Part shown: positions 7,907 to 16,953 of the stretch, piece after piece
Position numbering within the stretch: position 1 is the first letter of the stretch
How the letters are laid out: every line of letters begins with the position of its first letter
Origin: CAYNYM01 sp049366815
GTDB lineage: Bacteria > Desulfobacterota > DSM-4660 > Desulfatiglandales > HGW-15
Assembly: GCA_049366815.1 (NCBI GenBank)
Contig: JBMNCO010000218.1
Coordinates: 1 to 64,000, forward strand
Direction of reading: 5' to 3'
DNA length: 64,000 nucleotides
Made by a program: the position numbers and the translations under genes
Notes under the pieces: generated by a model
What the model was told of the DNA's origin: nothing
Database searches by the model: none
The model's input: the letters and a program-made list of their open reading frames with translations, nothing else

Positions 7907-10379
7907 TCCACGCCGAAAGATCCAGCCCAAACCTGAGATCCCCTCAGACCTACAGGGACAGTGGCAATGCATGCTCGATGCCTTTATCGGTGTGACGGGC
8001 CTGAGCGGCGCGTTGATCACGAGAGCCGACCATGGTCCAAACGAGGTGTTTCTCTCAAGCCGTGCCTCAAGGGATTTCGATCATACAAGCAAGAGTTGCG
8101 ATCTGAATCTCTCCAGCTTTTGCGAACAGGTCACGCGCGGCCGGTTCCCCCTCCTGGTCACCCAAAAGTCCGACGTGGCCAAGGGGGAGCATCCATCGTG
8201 CATAGTCCCACCCTGTGCCCTCTATCTAAGATACCCCCTCCTGTGGCCGGACGGTGAACTCTTCGGAACACTGTGCATTCATGATCGCCGAGATCCTCCC
8301 CAGGCCGAACTGATTGAGAAGGCGGTGACTGCGTTACACAGCATGTTCGAGCAGGAACTGCGCATGATATGCGAGGCCCGGGGCCGGGACCATCTTCTCT
8401 CCGAGCGGCTTCGCTTTGAAGTATTGGTTGCGGAGATTTCCGCAAGTTTTGTGAATGTTTCGCCTGAGCGTGTGAACGATGCCATCGGCGAGGTCCTCGA
8501 GAAGATCCGCCGATTTTTCGCATCTGATCACTGCGGGATACTCGAGGTTCTCTCTGAGCGAAGCCAGGTTCTTATGACAACCCCGGACTGCCGGGAAAAT
8601 GGAACCATCCGGAAAAAGGATATCGATCTTATGCAGTTCCACCCATGGTTTTACAGTCAAGTCATCGAGCAAGGTAAGAACATGATTTTCTCGTCCCTGG
8701 AATCGCTCCCGCCGGAGGCCGCTTCCGATCGCGTGACCTGGAAGAGTGTAAACGTGCACTCCGCATGTCTTCTCCCCCTGAATGCAGGGCGGAAAGTCAC
8801 GCATATGATCGGTCTGTGGAATTCATCCGGCGGCTGCGAATGGTCCGCAGTTCACGTCGAGCACCTGCGTCTGCTCGGTCAAATGTTCATCAGCGCCCTG
8901 ATCCACAAACGCGACCGGAAATCGCTGATCCGTAGTGAGAGGACGCTCAGTGAATCGCAGCGCATAGCCCGCGTGGGCAGTTGGGAATGGGATATCCGAT
9001 GCGGGACTCTCCACTGGTCTGAGCAGTTTTACCGCATATTGGGTCTACACCCCCGGGAGACGGAGGCAACCTGCGAAAAATTTCTTACCTGCGTTCATCC
9101 TGACGACCGCCAGGCGATACAACAAGCCATTAATCGGGCCATGTCCGCTCCCGGCCAACCCTATTCCATCGAGTGCAGGGTAGTTCGGCCGGACGGCACC
9201 GAGCGTCATGTTCAAGCACGCGGTGAGTTTTCATTTGATCAGGACCGCAGGCCGGTGCACATGCTCGCAATCCTTCACGATATCACCGAACACAAACAGG
9301 CTGAACATGCACTGAAAAAGGCCTTTGATGAGGTCAGGACGTTGAAAAAACAGTTGGAGATTGAAAATCTCTATCTCCGCAAGGATACGGAATTTGAAAG
9401 CCGCTTTAAGGGCGTCCTTGGCGTCAGCAATGCAATTAAGTATGTGACACACAGAATACAGAAGGTTGCAACAACCGGGGCGACAGTCCTCCTGACAGGG
9501 GAGACGGGTACGGGGAAAGGCGTATTCGCCCGCGCCCTCCATGTGCAGAGCGAACGTAAAGACAAACCATTCGTGCACGTCAACTGCGCCGGCCTGCCGG
9601 CCAACCTGATCGAAAGCGAGCTCTTCGGCAGGGAAAAAGGCGCTTTCACCGGTTCGACGGCCAGGCAGATCGGCCGCTTTGAACTGGCCGACGGCGGAAC
9701 GATCTTCCTGGATGAGATCGGCGAACTCCCCCTGGAACTACAATCCAAACTGCTCAAAGTCCTTGAGGACGGAGAGTTTGAGCGTCTCGGAAGCCCCCAT
9801 ACCGTAAAGGTCGACGTTCGTGTCATCGCCTCCACCAATCGCAATCTTGTGGAGGAAAGCAGAAAGGGACGGTTCAGAATGGACCTCTTTTACCGGCTCA
9901 ACGTCTTTCCCGTAACCGTGCCGCCCCTCAGACAAAGAAGAGACGATATTCCCCTCTTTGTAAGATTTTTTACCAAGAGATTGAGCAAACGTTATGGTAA
10001 GGAGATTCAACGGATCCCCCAGGAGACGATGCAGGTCCTTGAAAGGTATGACTGGCCGGGGAATGTGCGGGAACTGGCCAACGTAATTGAGAGGGCGGTA
10101 ATCTTGAGCGATGGTCCTGTGCTCCATTTGGCCGAAAAAATAGACGGCCGGCCTGAAGGTCCCGATGGTCCGATCCTGGAAAAGACGCTTGATTCCGATA
10201 TCCCTTTGTCTTCAAAAGACATAGTGGAGGTGGAACGGGAACACATTTTGACAACCCTCCTTCAAACCGGATGGAAGATATCGGGCCCCAATGGAGCGGC
10301 CCAACGCGTTGGTTTGAACCCCAATACCCTGAGGTCCCGTATGAAGAAGCTCGGCATCAGGAGGCCGGGAACCCCTTAA
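7881..10379 (+). CDS. Sigma-54-dependent transcriptional activator, GAF-GAF-PAS-AAA+-HTH
   Basis: An 832-residue enhancer-binding protein. Two GAF-like sensory regions (about 15-165 and 190-350) and a PAS domain (about 365-480) precede the AAA+ domain. That domain has Walker A (GETGTGKG, about residue 541), the sigma-54 contact loop GAFTGS (about 587) and Walker B (GGTIFLDEIGEL). A Fis-type HTH closes the protein (GAAQRVGLNPNTLRSRMKK). The GTG start is supported by AGGAGA 5 nt upstream. There is no receiver domain, so activity is probably set by the GAF/PAS ligands or by the overlapping pseudo-receiver. Its targets could be any of the sigma-54 promoters nearby, but the flagellar ones more likely answer to the FlbD-like protein. 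Confidence 0.93.
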   Translation: MEEPAAINNPRRKIQPKPEIPSDLQGQWQCMLDAFIGVTGLSGALITRADHGPNEVFLSSRASRDFDHTSKSCDLNLSSFCEQVTRGRFPLLVTQKSDVAKGEHPSCIVPPCALYLRYPLLWPDGELFGTLCIHDRRDPPQAELIEKAVTALHSMFEQELRMICEARGRDHLLSERLRFEVLVAEISASFVNVSPERVNDAIGEVLEKIRRFFASDHCGILEVLSERSQVLMTTPDCRENGTIRKKDIDLMQFHPWFYSQVIEQGKNMIFSSLESLPPEAASDRVTWKSVNVHSACLLPLNAGRKVTHMIGLWNSSGGCEWSAVHVEHLRLLGQMFISALIHKRDRKSLIRSERTLSESQRIARVGSWEWDIRCGTLHWSEQFYRILGLHPRETEATCEKFLTCVHPDDRQAIQQAINRAMSAPGQPYSIECRVVRPDGTERHVQARGEFSFDQDRRPVHMLAILHDITEHKQAEHALKKAFDEVRTLKKQLEIENLYLRKDTEFESRFKGVLGVSNAIKYVTHRIQKVATTGATVLLTGETGTGKGVFARALHVQSERKDKPFVHVNCAGLPANLIESELFGREKGAFTGSTARQIGRFELADGGTIFLDEIGELPLELQSKLLKVLEDGEFERLGSPHTVKVDVRVIASTNRNLVEESRKGRFRMDLFYRLNVFPVTVPPLRQRRDDIPLFVRFFTKRLSKRYGKEIQRIPQETMQVLERYDWPGNVRELANVIERAVILSDGPVLHLAEKIDGRPEGPDGPILEKTLDSDIPLSSKDIVEVEREHILTTLLQTGWKISGPNGAAQRVGLNPNTLRSRMKKLGIRRPGTP

Positions 10380-10532
10380 GCCTCCTTTAAACAAAATGGC
10401 CTCGCTTCCCCCCGGTCCCTCGGGGTCGGACCAAGTGAAGTGCTTGTATTCAGGATAAAAGAGCTTTGGAATGAGGCGGTTTTTGGCCTTAGAATTGTGT
10501 TTTTGACCCCCCTATCCTAAGGGTTGCTTTAT

Positions 10533-10709
10533 ATGCCGAGGGCAAACAGGGGTTATATACCTGGCTATGTCCGGCACATTACCCACCGGTGCCACAAGAA
10601 GGAATTCCTGCTCTATATCGAGCTCAATAGGGTTCGCGCAGGGGTTGTACGCCACACCCTTCCGAGTGGCCTTTTGGTCCAACATCGAACGCTGAACGCT
10701 GAATGCTGA
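10533..10709 (+). pseudogene. Remnant of a REP-associated tyrosine (IS200-like) transposase, internally deleted
   Basis: The start reads MPRANRGYIPGYVRHITHRC followed by HKKEFLL, the characteristic N-terminus of REP-associated (Y1-type) transposases. It jumps directly to YIELNRVRAGVVRH, a motif normally about 100 residues further on. The catalytic HxH region and Tyr helix are therefore missing, and the tail after VVRH is unrelated. The frame is open, so it may be a deletion derivative rather than a frameshifted relic. It abuts copy 3 of the heptamer-rich repeat. Identification is from family knowledge of the two motifs. Confidence 0.75.
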
Positions 10710-10799
10710 ATGCAGGTCATTGAACGTTCATGCGGCTAATAATGAGAACCTCGAACATCGAACATTGAACGCTGAACATTGAATGCTGAACGCTGAATT
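10682..10799. repeat. Heptamer-rich repeat element, copy 3
   Basis: Units such as GAACGCT and GAATGCT flank the 31-bp core (10726-10756) on both sides; from 10746 eight successive 7-nt units start with GAAC or GAAT. It directly follows the transposase remnant and lies just beyond the 3' end of the tryptophanase-type gene. Confidence 0.8.
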
Positions 10800-10829
10800 T
10801 TCCTGGCCTGCAGAGGTTTCCGGACGGTT

Positions 10830-12200
10830 TCACATCTTCTCAAACCAGCAAGAGAAATGCCGTAAAAATCCGGCCTGTTTTGTGATGCGGTATTCCGGGA
10901 TCCGATGCCTTTCATTATACACATGCTCGATGATCTCCACGATGTAATCGAAGTGGCTCTGTGTATAGACCCGACGGGGAAAGGCCAATCGAACCAGCTC
11001 CAGGGGTGAGGCCTGCTCGCGACCGTTCTCATCGAAATGACCGAACATCACCGTCCCCAGTTCCACCCCTCGAATCCCGCCTTCGACGTATAAGGCATTG
11101 ACGATGCCGATACCCGGGTAACAAAGAGGCGGGACATGCGGGAGGAATCGTTTTGCGTTGAGGAATACCGCGTGCCCTCCGGGGGGGCGGACGATGGGGA
11201 CATTCAGCTCGATGAGCTTTTCGCTCAGATATTTGACGGTGGCGTGGCGGTAAATCTGGTAGTCCAATTCCAGTGCCTCCATCAGGCCTACGGCAATGGC
11301 CTCCAGATCGCGACCGGCCAGGCCGCCGTATGTGGGGAATCCTTCCCGCAGGATCAACTGGGCCTTGAAATCATCCGCCCACTGATCGTTGTTGCAGATA
11401 AGGAAGCCACCGATGTTGGCAAGACCGTCTTTTTTGCAGCTCATGGTGGCGCCGTCTGCATAGGAAAACATCTCCCTGGAAATTTCAATAAGTGACTTGT
11501 CTTGATAACCCGGTTCACGGCTCTTGATGAAGTAGGCATTTTCGGCGAACCGGCAGGCATCGATGATCAGGGGGATGCCGTGCCGTTCCAAAACCGCTTT
11601 CACGTTCCGGATGTTTTCCATGGATACGGGCTGGCCGCCACCGGTGTTATTGGTGACCGTGATCATGCAAAACGGTATTTTCCCGCGTCCGTGGGTGTGA
11701 ATGCACTCCTCCAATTTGTCGATGTTCATGTTTCCTTTGAAGGGCGCCTCGTTTTCCGTTTCCAGACCCTCGTCGCAAAGGAGATTGAGCGCGACGCCGC
11801 GTACATATTCGATATTGGCGCGGGTGGTGTCGAAATGGCTGTTGTTGGGAATGACGTCGCCCTCTTGGATCAATGTATGGGCCAGAATGGATTCGGCGGC
11901 GCGCCCCTGGTGAGTGGGCAGAATGTGTTTGATGCCGGTGATGGACTGAACCGTCTTTTCAAACCGTTTCCAGGACCTGCTGCCGGCGTAGCTTTCATCC
12001 CCCAGCATCATGGCGGCCCACTGTGCGGTGGACATGGCGCCGGTGCCGCTGTCCGTCAAAAGGTCGATGCTGCAATCTTCCGCATCGAGCAAAAACACAT
12101 TGTGGTGCGCCCGCTCGAGGGCCCGTTCCCGGTATTCCCGGGTGGTCAGTTTTATGGGTTCCGTGGTCTTGATCCTGAATGGTTCAATAATTGTTTTCAT
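10830..12200 (-). CDS. tnaA: Tryptophanase-type beta-eliminating lyase
   Basis: A 456-residue PLP enzyme of the tryptophanase / tyrosine phenol-lyase family, which splits tryptophan (or tyrosine) into indole (or phenol), pyruvate and ammonia. The PLP lysine is K257 in MSCKKDG, and LLTDSGTGAMS and PTHQGR are conserved. The length equals that of tyrosine phenol-lyase. The three positions that separate the two activities are of the tryptophanase kind: Asp124 (HFDTT), Leu381 (VELG, Arg in phenol-lyases) and His448 (LRHFS, Phe in phenol-lyases). Downstream of an ADP-forming acyl-CoA synthetase gene, it fits an amino acid fermentation role. GGAG lies 6 nt before the start. Confidence 0.85.
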   Translation of the reverse strand: MKTIIEPFRIKTTEPIKLTTREYRERALERAHHNVFLLDAEDCSIDLLTDSGTGAMSTAQWAAMMLGDESYAGSRSWKRFEKTVQSITGIKHILPTHQGRAAESILAHTLIQEGDVIPNNSHFDTTRANIEYVRGVALNLLCDEGLETENEAPFKGNMNIDKLEECIHTHGRGKIPFCMITVTNNTGGGQPVSMENIRNVKAVLERHGIPLIIDACRFAENAYFIKSREPGYQDKSLIEISREMFSYADGATMSCKKDGLANIGGFLICNNDQWADDFKAQLILREGFPTYGGLAGRDLEAIAVGLMEALELDYQIYRHATVKYLSEKLIELNVPIVRPPGGHAVFLNAKRFLPHVPPLCYPGIGIVNALYVEGGIRGVELGTVMFGHFDENGREQASPLELVRLAFPRRVYTQSHFDYIVEIIEHVYNERHRIPEYRITKQAGFLRHFSCWFEKM

Positions 12201-12434
12201 ATCCGCTCCGTATCATCTGTCGGCGCCGGGTTTTCCTCGCCGGGTGTTCCTGCAAATTCAAGCCTTGATTGACGCTGAAAGGCGCCGGTTGCATCGACGG
12301 CCGACCGCCCCCGGCGGTCCTTTTCCGGGTCACGGGAAGATCCGGGCATCTCCTTCAGGATAGACCCCGACAGGAAAATCCCCCCGGTCTTCTTCACCAC
12401 GGGCGACAGGTATTCCGCGGCACAGAGGGGCACC

Positions 12435-14540
12435 CTATGGCCTTCCTCTGACCATCCGGGCATCGAGCGCACACAGGCCCGATCCCTGTTTCAGGAGCCT
12501 GATCGGATTGATATCCAGTTCCCTTATTTCCGGAAATTCCGCGAGCAGGCGCGACACCCTCACGATGGCGTCGACATATCCGTCGATATCGGCGGGTGGC
12601 GTTCCTCTTGCCCCCTTCAATATGGCATAGGACCTCAGAGACGCGACCTTCTTCCTGACCAAGGCGGCATCGGCGGGGCACAGAGCGGTCCTTATGTCTC
12701 TGAAGACCTCCACATAAATGCCTCCGAAACCGAAGACGACCACGGGGCCGAAGGATTTGTCGCATTTTCCCCCGATGAACATATCGCAGCCCTCATCGGC
12801 CATCTCCTGTATCCGTATCCCCTCAAAACGGGCCCCTTTCTTGTATTTCTCGAGGTTTTCCCGTATCAGCGAAAAACCCCTTCGGACCTCATCATCACTT
12901 CCAACGCCCACAACGACTCCGCCCGCCTCGGTTTTGTGGAGTGCATCGGGGGATACGACCTTCATGACCACGGGATATCCGGTTTTCTTCGCCAGCTCGA
13001 CGGCCTCCTTCTCACCGGCGGCGATGCCTGAGACGGCCGCTGGAATCCCGCAGATCCGGAGCAGTTCAAGCGAATCTTCTCCGACTACCTCACCGTGCAC
13101 GTCCAACCAATTACGGATGTCCTCGTTGGAAAAATACGATTCCTCCGGAGGCGACTGCTTTTCGGAGATCCTCCTTGCGTGCCAGTCCATTTGGAGAGAT
13201 AGGGCTCGTACCATCTCTTCCGGGTTGTTGAATATGGGGTATCTGGAGTATTCCTTGACGAGGCTCAGGTACCCGGAAAGTCCGTAAAGACAGACCCCCA
13301 GAGGTTTTCCCGATGAAAGGATGGAGCCGTATGTCTCCTTCGAGAGGTCGGTGAGGAACATATCGCGGAAAACGTTGTCGCCCTCGGGCATCCGCGGCTT
13401 CTGGCCGATATAGATTGAGCCGTCCACATTGTCGTTGTGCATGACCTCAAAGACGACATGGGCCACCATGTGGGGGTCGTAGATATCGCCCATATCCAGA
13501 GGATTGGAAAACCTGATTACCCCGGCGTTGCTGAAATCGTTCAGGCTGTTATAGAAATCTTCCCCGGGGTCTGCGAATTCAAATCCCGCTTTCTCGCACA
13601 GATCCGCGCCGATGACGGCGAATCCTCCTGCAGGGCTCATGATCATGATGCGGTTCCCCCGCATGGGAGGCAACACGAAGGCCTTGGCCACGGCCACGAG
13701 ATCGCTGAAATTATGGACCCGGATGATTCCCGCCTCGTCAAAGGCCGCGTCGATAACGTCCTCATCGTTGCTGAGGGAGTTGGTATGGCTCAGGGCGGCC
13801 CGCGCTCCTGCCGATGTGGTGTTCGATTTGTAAACCACAACGGGTTTGTCGACCCTTTTGGCCGCCTCGATGAGGCGCCGGCCACTGCTCATGCTTTCAA
13901 GATACATGCAAATAATATGTGTTTCGGGGTCCCGGCCCAGATAGTTCAGGAAGTCCGTTTCATCCAGGTCAAGCTTGTTCCCGATGCTGATAAACTTGGC
14001 CATACCCACGTTTTCATCAGCAAGGAGGTTGAAAAGCATGAGCCCGACCCCGCCGCTCTGGGTGATGAGCGACATGCCCCCCCTGGTGGGAGGATGTAAA
14101 GGGATAAAGGGAAGACAGAGACCGTTTCCCGTATTGGCCGTGGCTAGGCAGTTGGGGCCGAGAAATCGGATGCGATATTTTCGGGCGGCCTTCAGGAGAA
14201 GGTCCGAGAGCTTCTTCCCATCCTCGCCGAATTCGGAAAAGCCGCCCGACATGACGGCCATATGGGTGATTCCTTTTTCCCCGCAATTTTCAACGGATTC
14301 CGGCACAAAGCGGGCCGGGATGAGACACACCGCGAGGTCGGGAATTTCCGGCAGATCTTCCACATTCTTGTACATCTTGATACCGCTGACGTTGGGCTCA
14401 CTGCTTTTCGGATTCACCCCGAAAATCCGTCCCCGGAAGCCCCATCGCAGGATGTTTTCCAGGATCAGCCTGGGAATGTTGTTAACTTTGGCGGAAAGTC
14501 CGATAATAGCGATCGACTGCGGATAAAAAAACTTCTCCAT
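12435..14540 (-). CDS. ADP-forming acetate/acyl-CoA synthetase, fused alpha-beta
   Basis: A 701-residue protein: an N-terminal CoA-binding Rossmann domain (YPQSIAIIGLSAKVNNIPR), succinyl-CoA-ligase-like domains with the phosphohistidine-loop region (ITQSGGVGLMLF), and a C-terminal ATP-grasp domain (from about residue 485; VMKVVSPDALHKTEAGGVVVG). It converts an acyl-CoA, ADP and phosphate to acid, CoA and ATP, conserving energy in amino acid or fatty acid breakdown in anaerobes. The ATG at 14540 is chosen because the family begins near MEKFF and GGAGG lies 10 nt upstream; an upstream ATG at 14603 has no clear ribosome site. It lies 234 bp upstream of tnaA on the same strand. Confidence 0.92.
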   Translation of the reverse strand: MEKFFYPQSIAIIGLSAKVNNIPRLILENILRWGFRGRIFGVNPKSSEPNVSGIKMYKNVEDLPEIPDLAVCLIPARFVPESVENCGEKGITHMAVMSGGFSEFGEDGKKLSDLLLKAARKYRIRFLGPNCLATANTGNGLCLPFIPLHPPTRGGMSLITQSGGVGLMLFNLLADENVGMAKFISIGNKLDLDETDFLNYLGRDPETHIICMYLESMSSGRRLIEAAKRVDKPVVVYKSNTTSAGARAALSHTNSLSNDEDVIDAAFDEAGIIRVHNFSDLVAVAKAFVLPPMRGNRIMIMSPAGGFAVIGADLCEKAGFEFADPGEDFYNSLNDFSNAGVIRFSNPLDMGDIYDPHMVAHVVFEVMHNDNVDGSIYIGQKPRMPEGDNVFRDMFLTDLSKETYGSILSSGKPLGVCLYGLSGYLSLVKEYSRYPIFNNPEEMVRALSLQMDWHARRISEKQSPPEESYFSNEDIRNWLDVHGEVVGEDSLELLRICGIPAAVSGIAAGEKEAVELAKKTGYPVVMKVVSPDALHKTEAGGVVVGVGSDDEVRRGFSLIRENLEKYKKGARFEGIRIQEMADEGCDMFIGGKCDKSFGPVVVFGFGGIYVEVFRDIRTALCPADAALVRKKVASLRSYAILKGARGTPPADIDGYVDAIVRVSRLLAEFPEIRELDINPIRLLKQGSGLCALDARMVRGRP

Positions 14541-14650
14541 GGCGATGGAACCTCCAACCCGGCCTCTCGAGCGGGAAAGATCGTCAAGAACCATCTGTTT
14601 CAATCTCTCAGGCCCTGTATGCCCACGAATCTTTGAGTAAAGGAATCTCC

Positions 14651-14845
14651 CTAGGCGAACCGGTCATCGGCACGGCGGGACCTGTTTTCCGATTTTCTGA
14701 TTTGATGTCCGATATATAAGGCGCCTATTCCTGCCAGGATAACGAAGAAGGCCAGAACGGCCAGCAGGAGCTCGGGAACCGCCACGATGATAATCGCTAT
14801 CATAATCAATATGATGCCTGGTAAATAATATCGGATAGCATCCAT
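14651..14845 (-). CDS. Small two-helix membrane protein
   Basis: A 64-residue protein with a long hydrophobic stretch (about residues 8-48) likely forming two membrane helices, then a basic tail (IRKSENRSRRADDR). GAGGTGA 7 nt before the ATG supports translation. It lies upstream of the acyl-CoA synthetase on the same strand with a gap of about 110 bp. The function is not known to me. Confidence 0.65.
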   Translation of the reverse strand: MDAIRYYLPGIILIMIAIIIVAVPELLLAVLAFFVILAGIGALYIGHQIRKSENRSRRADDRFA

Positions 14846-15285
14846 AGTCAGGTCACCTCTTAGGAAGGTTTAAAGAATCTTGTGTCAACCAACCGTCGTT
14901 TCCGATGGATCAGGGAATTGAAAGAATCCTAAAGAATATCGAAGCGGTTGTCCAGCTATTGATTGTCCGGACACGGGAGGCGTAAACCCGAATTCCCTTT
15001 TAGGAATCCGGTGACGTGAAGCGACTACCCGGGCAGGGCTTCATATCGATCTTGTGCACGGAGGCCCCTGGTCGTGGCCGACAGGGAACGGCTGATATCA
15101 AAAATCAAGACCCTGCTGATCATCTCCATCCGTGTACGAAAGCGGTATCGTGATGCGGGGCCTATTCAGCCCCAAGGGGAGGATGCCGGGAGCGTTGAGC
15201 CCAGAGGGGTCTGTTTCAAAATGAGGCGGTGCGCCGGATTTCAGGGAGTGCTCCCATAGTGCTCCCGAGGAGTAAGTAAGAAGAT
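14846..15285. other. Intergenic stretch without recognisable genes
   Basis: About 440 bp between the small membrane protein gene and the tRNA terminator. One 61-codon plus-strand frame has protein-like length but no ribosome site or recognisable motif. I see no repeat or RNA family here. Confidence 0.6.
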
Positions 15286-15315
15286 AGGGGGCTAGACTAA
15301 CATGTCTAACCCCCT
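15286..15315 (-). terminator. Hairpin downstream of tRNA-Arg
   Basis: A 12-bp stem (AGGGGG..TAGAC paired with GTCTA..CCCCCT, one G-T wobble on the transcribed strand) with a 6-nt loop lies 17 bp past the tRNA 3' end. There is no strong U-run, so termination efficiency is uncertain. Confidence 0.6.
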
Positions 15316-15332
15316 AATATTTCAAATTTAAA

Positions 15333-15409
15333 TGGTGCGCCCAGCAGGATTCGAACCTGCGACCTACGGATTCGTAGTCCGTCACTCTATCCAACTGAGC
15401 TATGGGCGC
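15333..15409 (-). tRNA. tRNA-Arg (anticodon ACG)
   Basis: A complete cloverleaf on the minus strand: acceptor GCGCCCA pairs with TGGGCGC, D-arm AGCTCAGTTGGATAGAG, anticodon stem ACGGA/TCCGT with loop CTACGAA (anticodon ACG, read as ICG), T-arm with GGTTCGAATCC, and an encoded CCA end. It decodes CGU, CGC and CGA after A34 deamination. Confidence 0.97.
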
Positions 15410-15569
15410 AAATGAAAAAGGCGAAGGGCCGGGGCCCTGCGCGTGGAACAATATGAATCATATCAGACCTGATGCTGTCAAGCAATAAAAGATTCGGCGC
15501 CCCGATCCCCGACAAGGCAGGACCCGCGCCGCCGCCATGGATCGTTTCTCCCTGTGATCGGCAGGCGGA

Positions 15570-16079
15570 TCAGGGTCGGGCGGGGTGCCCTTTTGCCGCT
15601 GAATCCCTGATCTTTTGGATGACGTCCGTGGTGGAATGCCCCTCCACAAAGGGGATCCGCCTGACCTCGCCCCCGGCCTCCCGGACCACATCGGCCCCGA
15701 TGATCTTGTGGAGGGGCCAGTCCCCGCCCTTGACCAGGATGCTGGGGACCAGGGACCGGATCACCCGGTAGGGATCGTCCTCGTCGAAGACGACCACGCC
15801 GTCCACGCATTCGAGGGCTGCGAGCAGTTCGGCCCTTTCATCTTCGGGTGTGATGGGTCTTTCCGGGCCTTTGATGGCCCTGACGGAACGATCGCTGTTC
15901 ACGGCCACGACGAGATAATCGCCCAGGGCCCTTGCGGCCGCGAGGTAGCGTGCGTGGCCCCGGTGGAGGATGTCGAAACAGCCGTTGGTGAAGACGATCT
16001 TTTTGCCCTGGGACTTGAGGGCGTCAATTTCGGCCTTCAGCTCGGCAAGGGTCTTGATTTTTGAACGGTAATCTTCCAT
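15570..16079 (-). CDS. rfaE2: D-glycero-beta-D-manno-heptose 1-phosphate adenylyltransferase
   Basis: A 169-residue nucleotidyltransferase corresponding to the C-terminal half of bifunctional HldE. The signature is FTNGCFDILHRGHARYL (HxGH), with VNSDRSVRAIKG and VKGGDW. It makes ADP-heptose for the lipopolysaccharide inner core, which points to a Gram-negative envelope. The kinase half (HldE-N/RfaE1) is not fused and is not in this window. It lies 50 bp downstream of the ComF gene on the same strand. Confidence 0.93.
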   Translation of the reverse strand: MEDYRSKIKTLAELKAEIDALKSQGKKIVFTNGCFDILHRGHARYLAAARALGDYLVVAVNSDRSVRAIKGPERPITPEDERAELLAALECVDGVVVFDEDDPYRVIRSLVPSILVKGGDWPLHKIIGADVVREAGGEVRRIPFVEGHSTTDVIQKIRDSAAKGHPARP

Positions 16080-16131
16080 AAAGAGTTTCCTCCTGCGCCG
16101 CGGCCCCGGTCAATTCCAGGGGATCGACGGG

Positions 16132-16899
16132 TCAGCCCATGGTTCGGGCAAGGACGAGCCCGAACACCTGTCTCGCACCGGACCGCTTGAGCATCCGCGC
16201 GCACTCATTCAGGGTGTTGCCTGTAGTGGCCACGTCGTCCACGAGGAGGATGGTGCGGCCCTTCAGCGGGTTCCCTGTGCCTTGTATGCCGAAGGCCCTC
16301 CGCACGTTCTTCCGCCTCTCGTCACTCTTGAGGCCGGTCTGGGGCTGGGTGTATCTTATCCTCCTGAGGGTCAGAAAGTCCAGTTCGGCCTCAAGGGCCC
16401 GTGCCAGGTGCCTGGCCAGGAGGAGGCTCTGGTTGAATCCCCGCTCCCGCAGGCGCTTGGGGTGAAGGGGGACCGGCATGACCAGGAGTGCGGGCCGGGG
16501 CGCGATCCAGGTTCGGGCGAAGGAGGCCAGGAGGGGGCCCAGGGACCCGGCCAGGTTGCTTTTCCCTCCATATTTGAACTGGTGAATGAGCGTCATAAGG
16601 CCGCCGGTATAGAGATAGGGGGCCCGTGTCTTTTCAAAGTGGGGCCGCCTTCTCAGACAGTTTTCACAGACCCGGTCCTCGGAGCCCACCCGGTGAGGCA
16701 CGCCGCAGATGGGGCAAAGGGGCGAAAGGACGGGGGTAAGGCCCTGAAAACAGGGGAGGCAGAACGGGAGATCTCTGTGATCGGCCCGGGCCCGGTCCTG
16801 CCGGAGAAAGGCGCCGCAGAGGAGACATCTCGGGGGATAGATCAGTTCAATGAACTGCCGGAACAGGTCTCCGGTATGGCCGATCAAAGGGCTTTTCAT
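16132..16899 (-). CDS. comF: ComF family phosphoribosyltransferase-like protein
   Basis: A 255-residue protein. The N-terminal zinc-ribbon-like part has CxxC pairs (PPRCLLCG, PLCPICG, CENC), followed by a phosphoribosyltransferase fold with the PRPP motif LLVDDVATTGNT. ComF proteins are linked to DNA uptake or processing in naturally competent bacteria, but the family is widespread in non-competent ones too. It is preceded by a YkgJ-type gene and followed by the heptose adenylyltransferase gene, all on the minus strand. Confidence 0.9.
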   Translation of the reverse strand: MKSPLIGHTGDLFRQFIELIYPPRCLLCGAFLRQDRARADHRDLPFCLPCFQGLTPVLSPLCPICGVPHRVGSEDRVCENCLRRRPHFEKTRAPYLYTGGLMTLIHQFKYGGKSNLAGSLGPLLASFARTWIAPRPALLVMPVPLHPKRLRERGFNQSLLLARHLARALEAELDFLTLRRIRYTQPQTGLKSDERRKNVRRAFGIQGTGNPLKGRTILLVDDVATTGNTLNECARMLKRSGARQVFGLVLARTMG

Positions 16900-16953
16900 A
16901 TTCGATGACCAAAAGGAAGCGGCCCGGAGCCCGGAAGGGGCCCGAGCCGCGCT

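Noticed and set aside
10380..10532. Sigma-54 site or terminator after the GAF/PAS activator
   Set aside because: TGGCCTTAGAATTGTG has GT in place of the invariant GC, and the CCCCG/CGGGG stem is short and lacks a T-run.
10830..12200. Tyrosine phenol-lyase assignment
   Set aside because: Length and numbering fit, but Asp124, Leu381 and His448 are the tryptophanase residues at the three discriminating positions.
12197..12472. 91-codon minus-strand frame between the acyl-CoA synthetase and tnaA genes
   Set aside because: It starts inside the synthetase gene, has no ribosome site or recognisable motif, and its composition looks random.
15074..15259. 61-codon plus-strand frame upstream of the tRNA gene
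   Set aside because: No ribosome site, no motif, no neighbours on its strand; best taken as chance.
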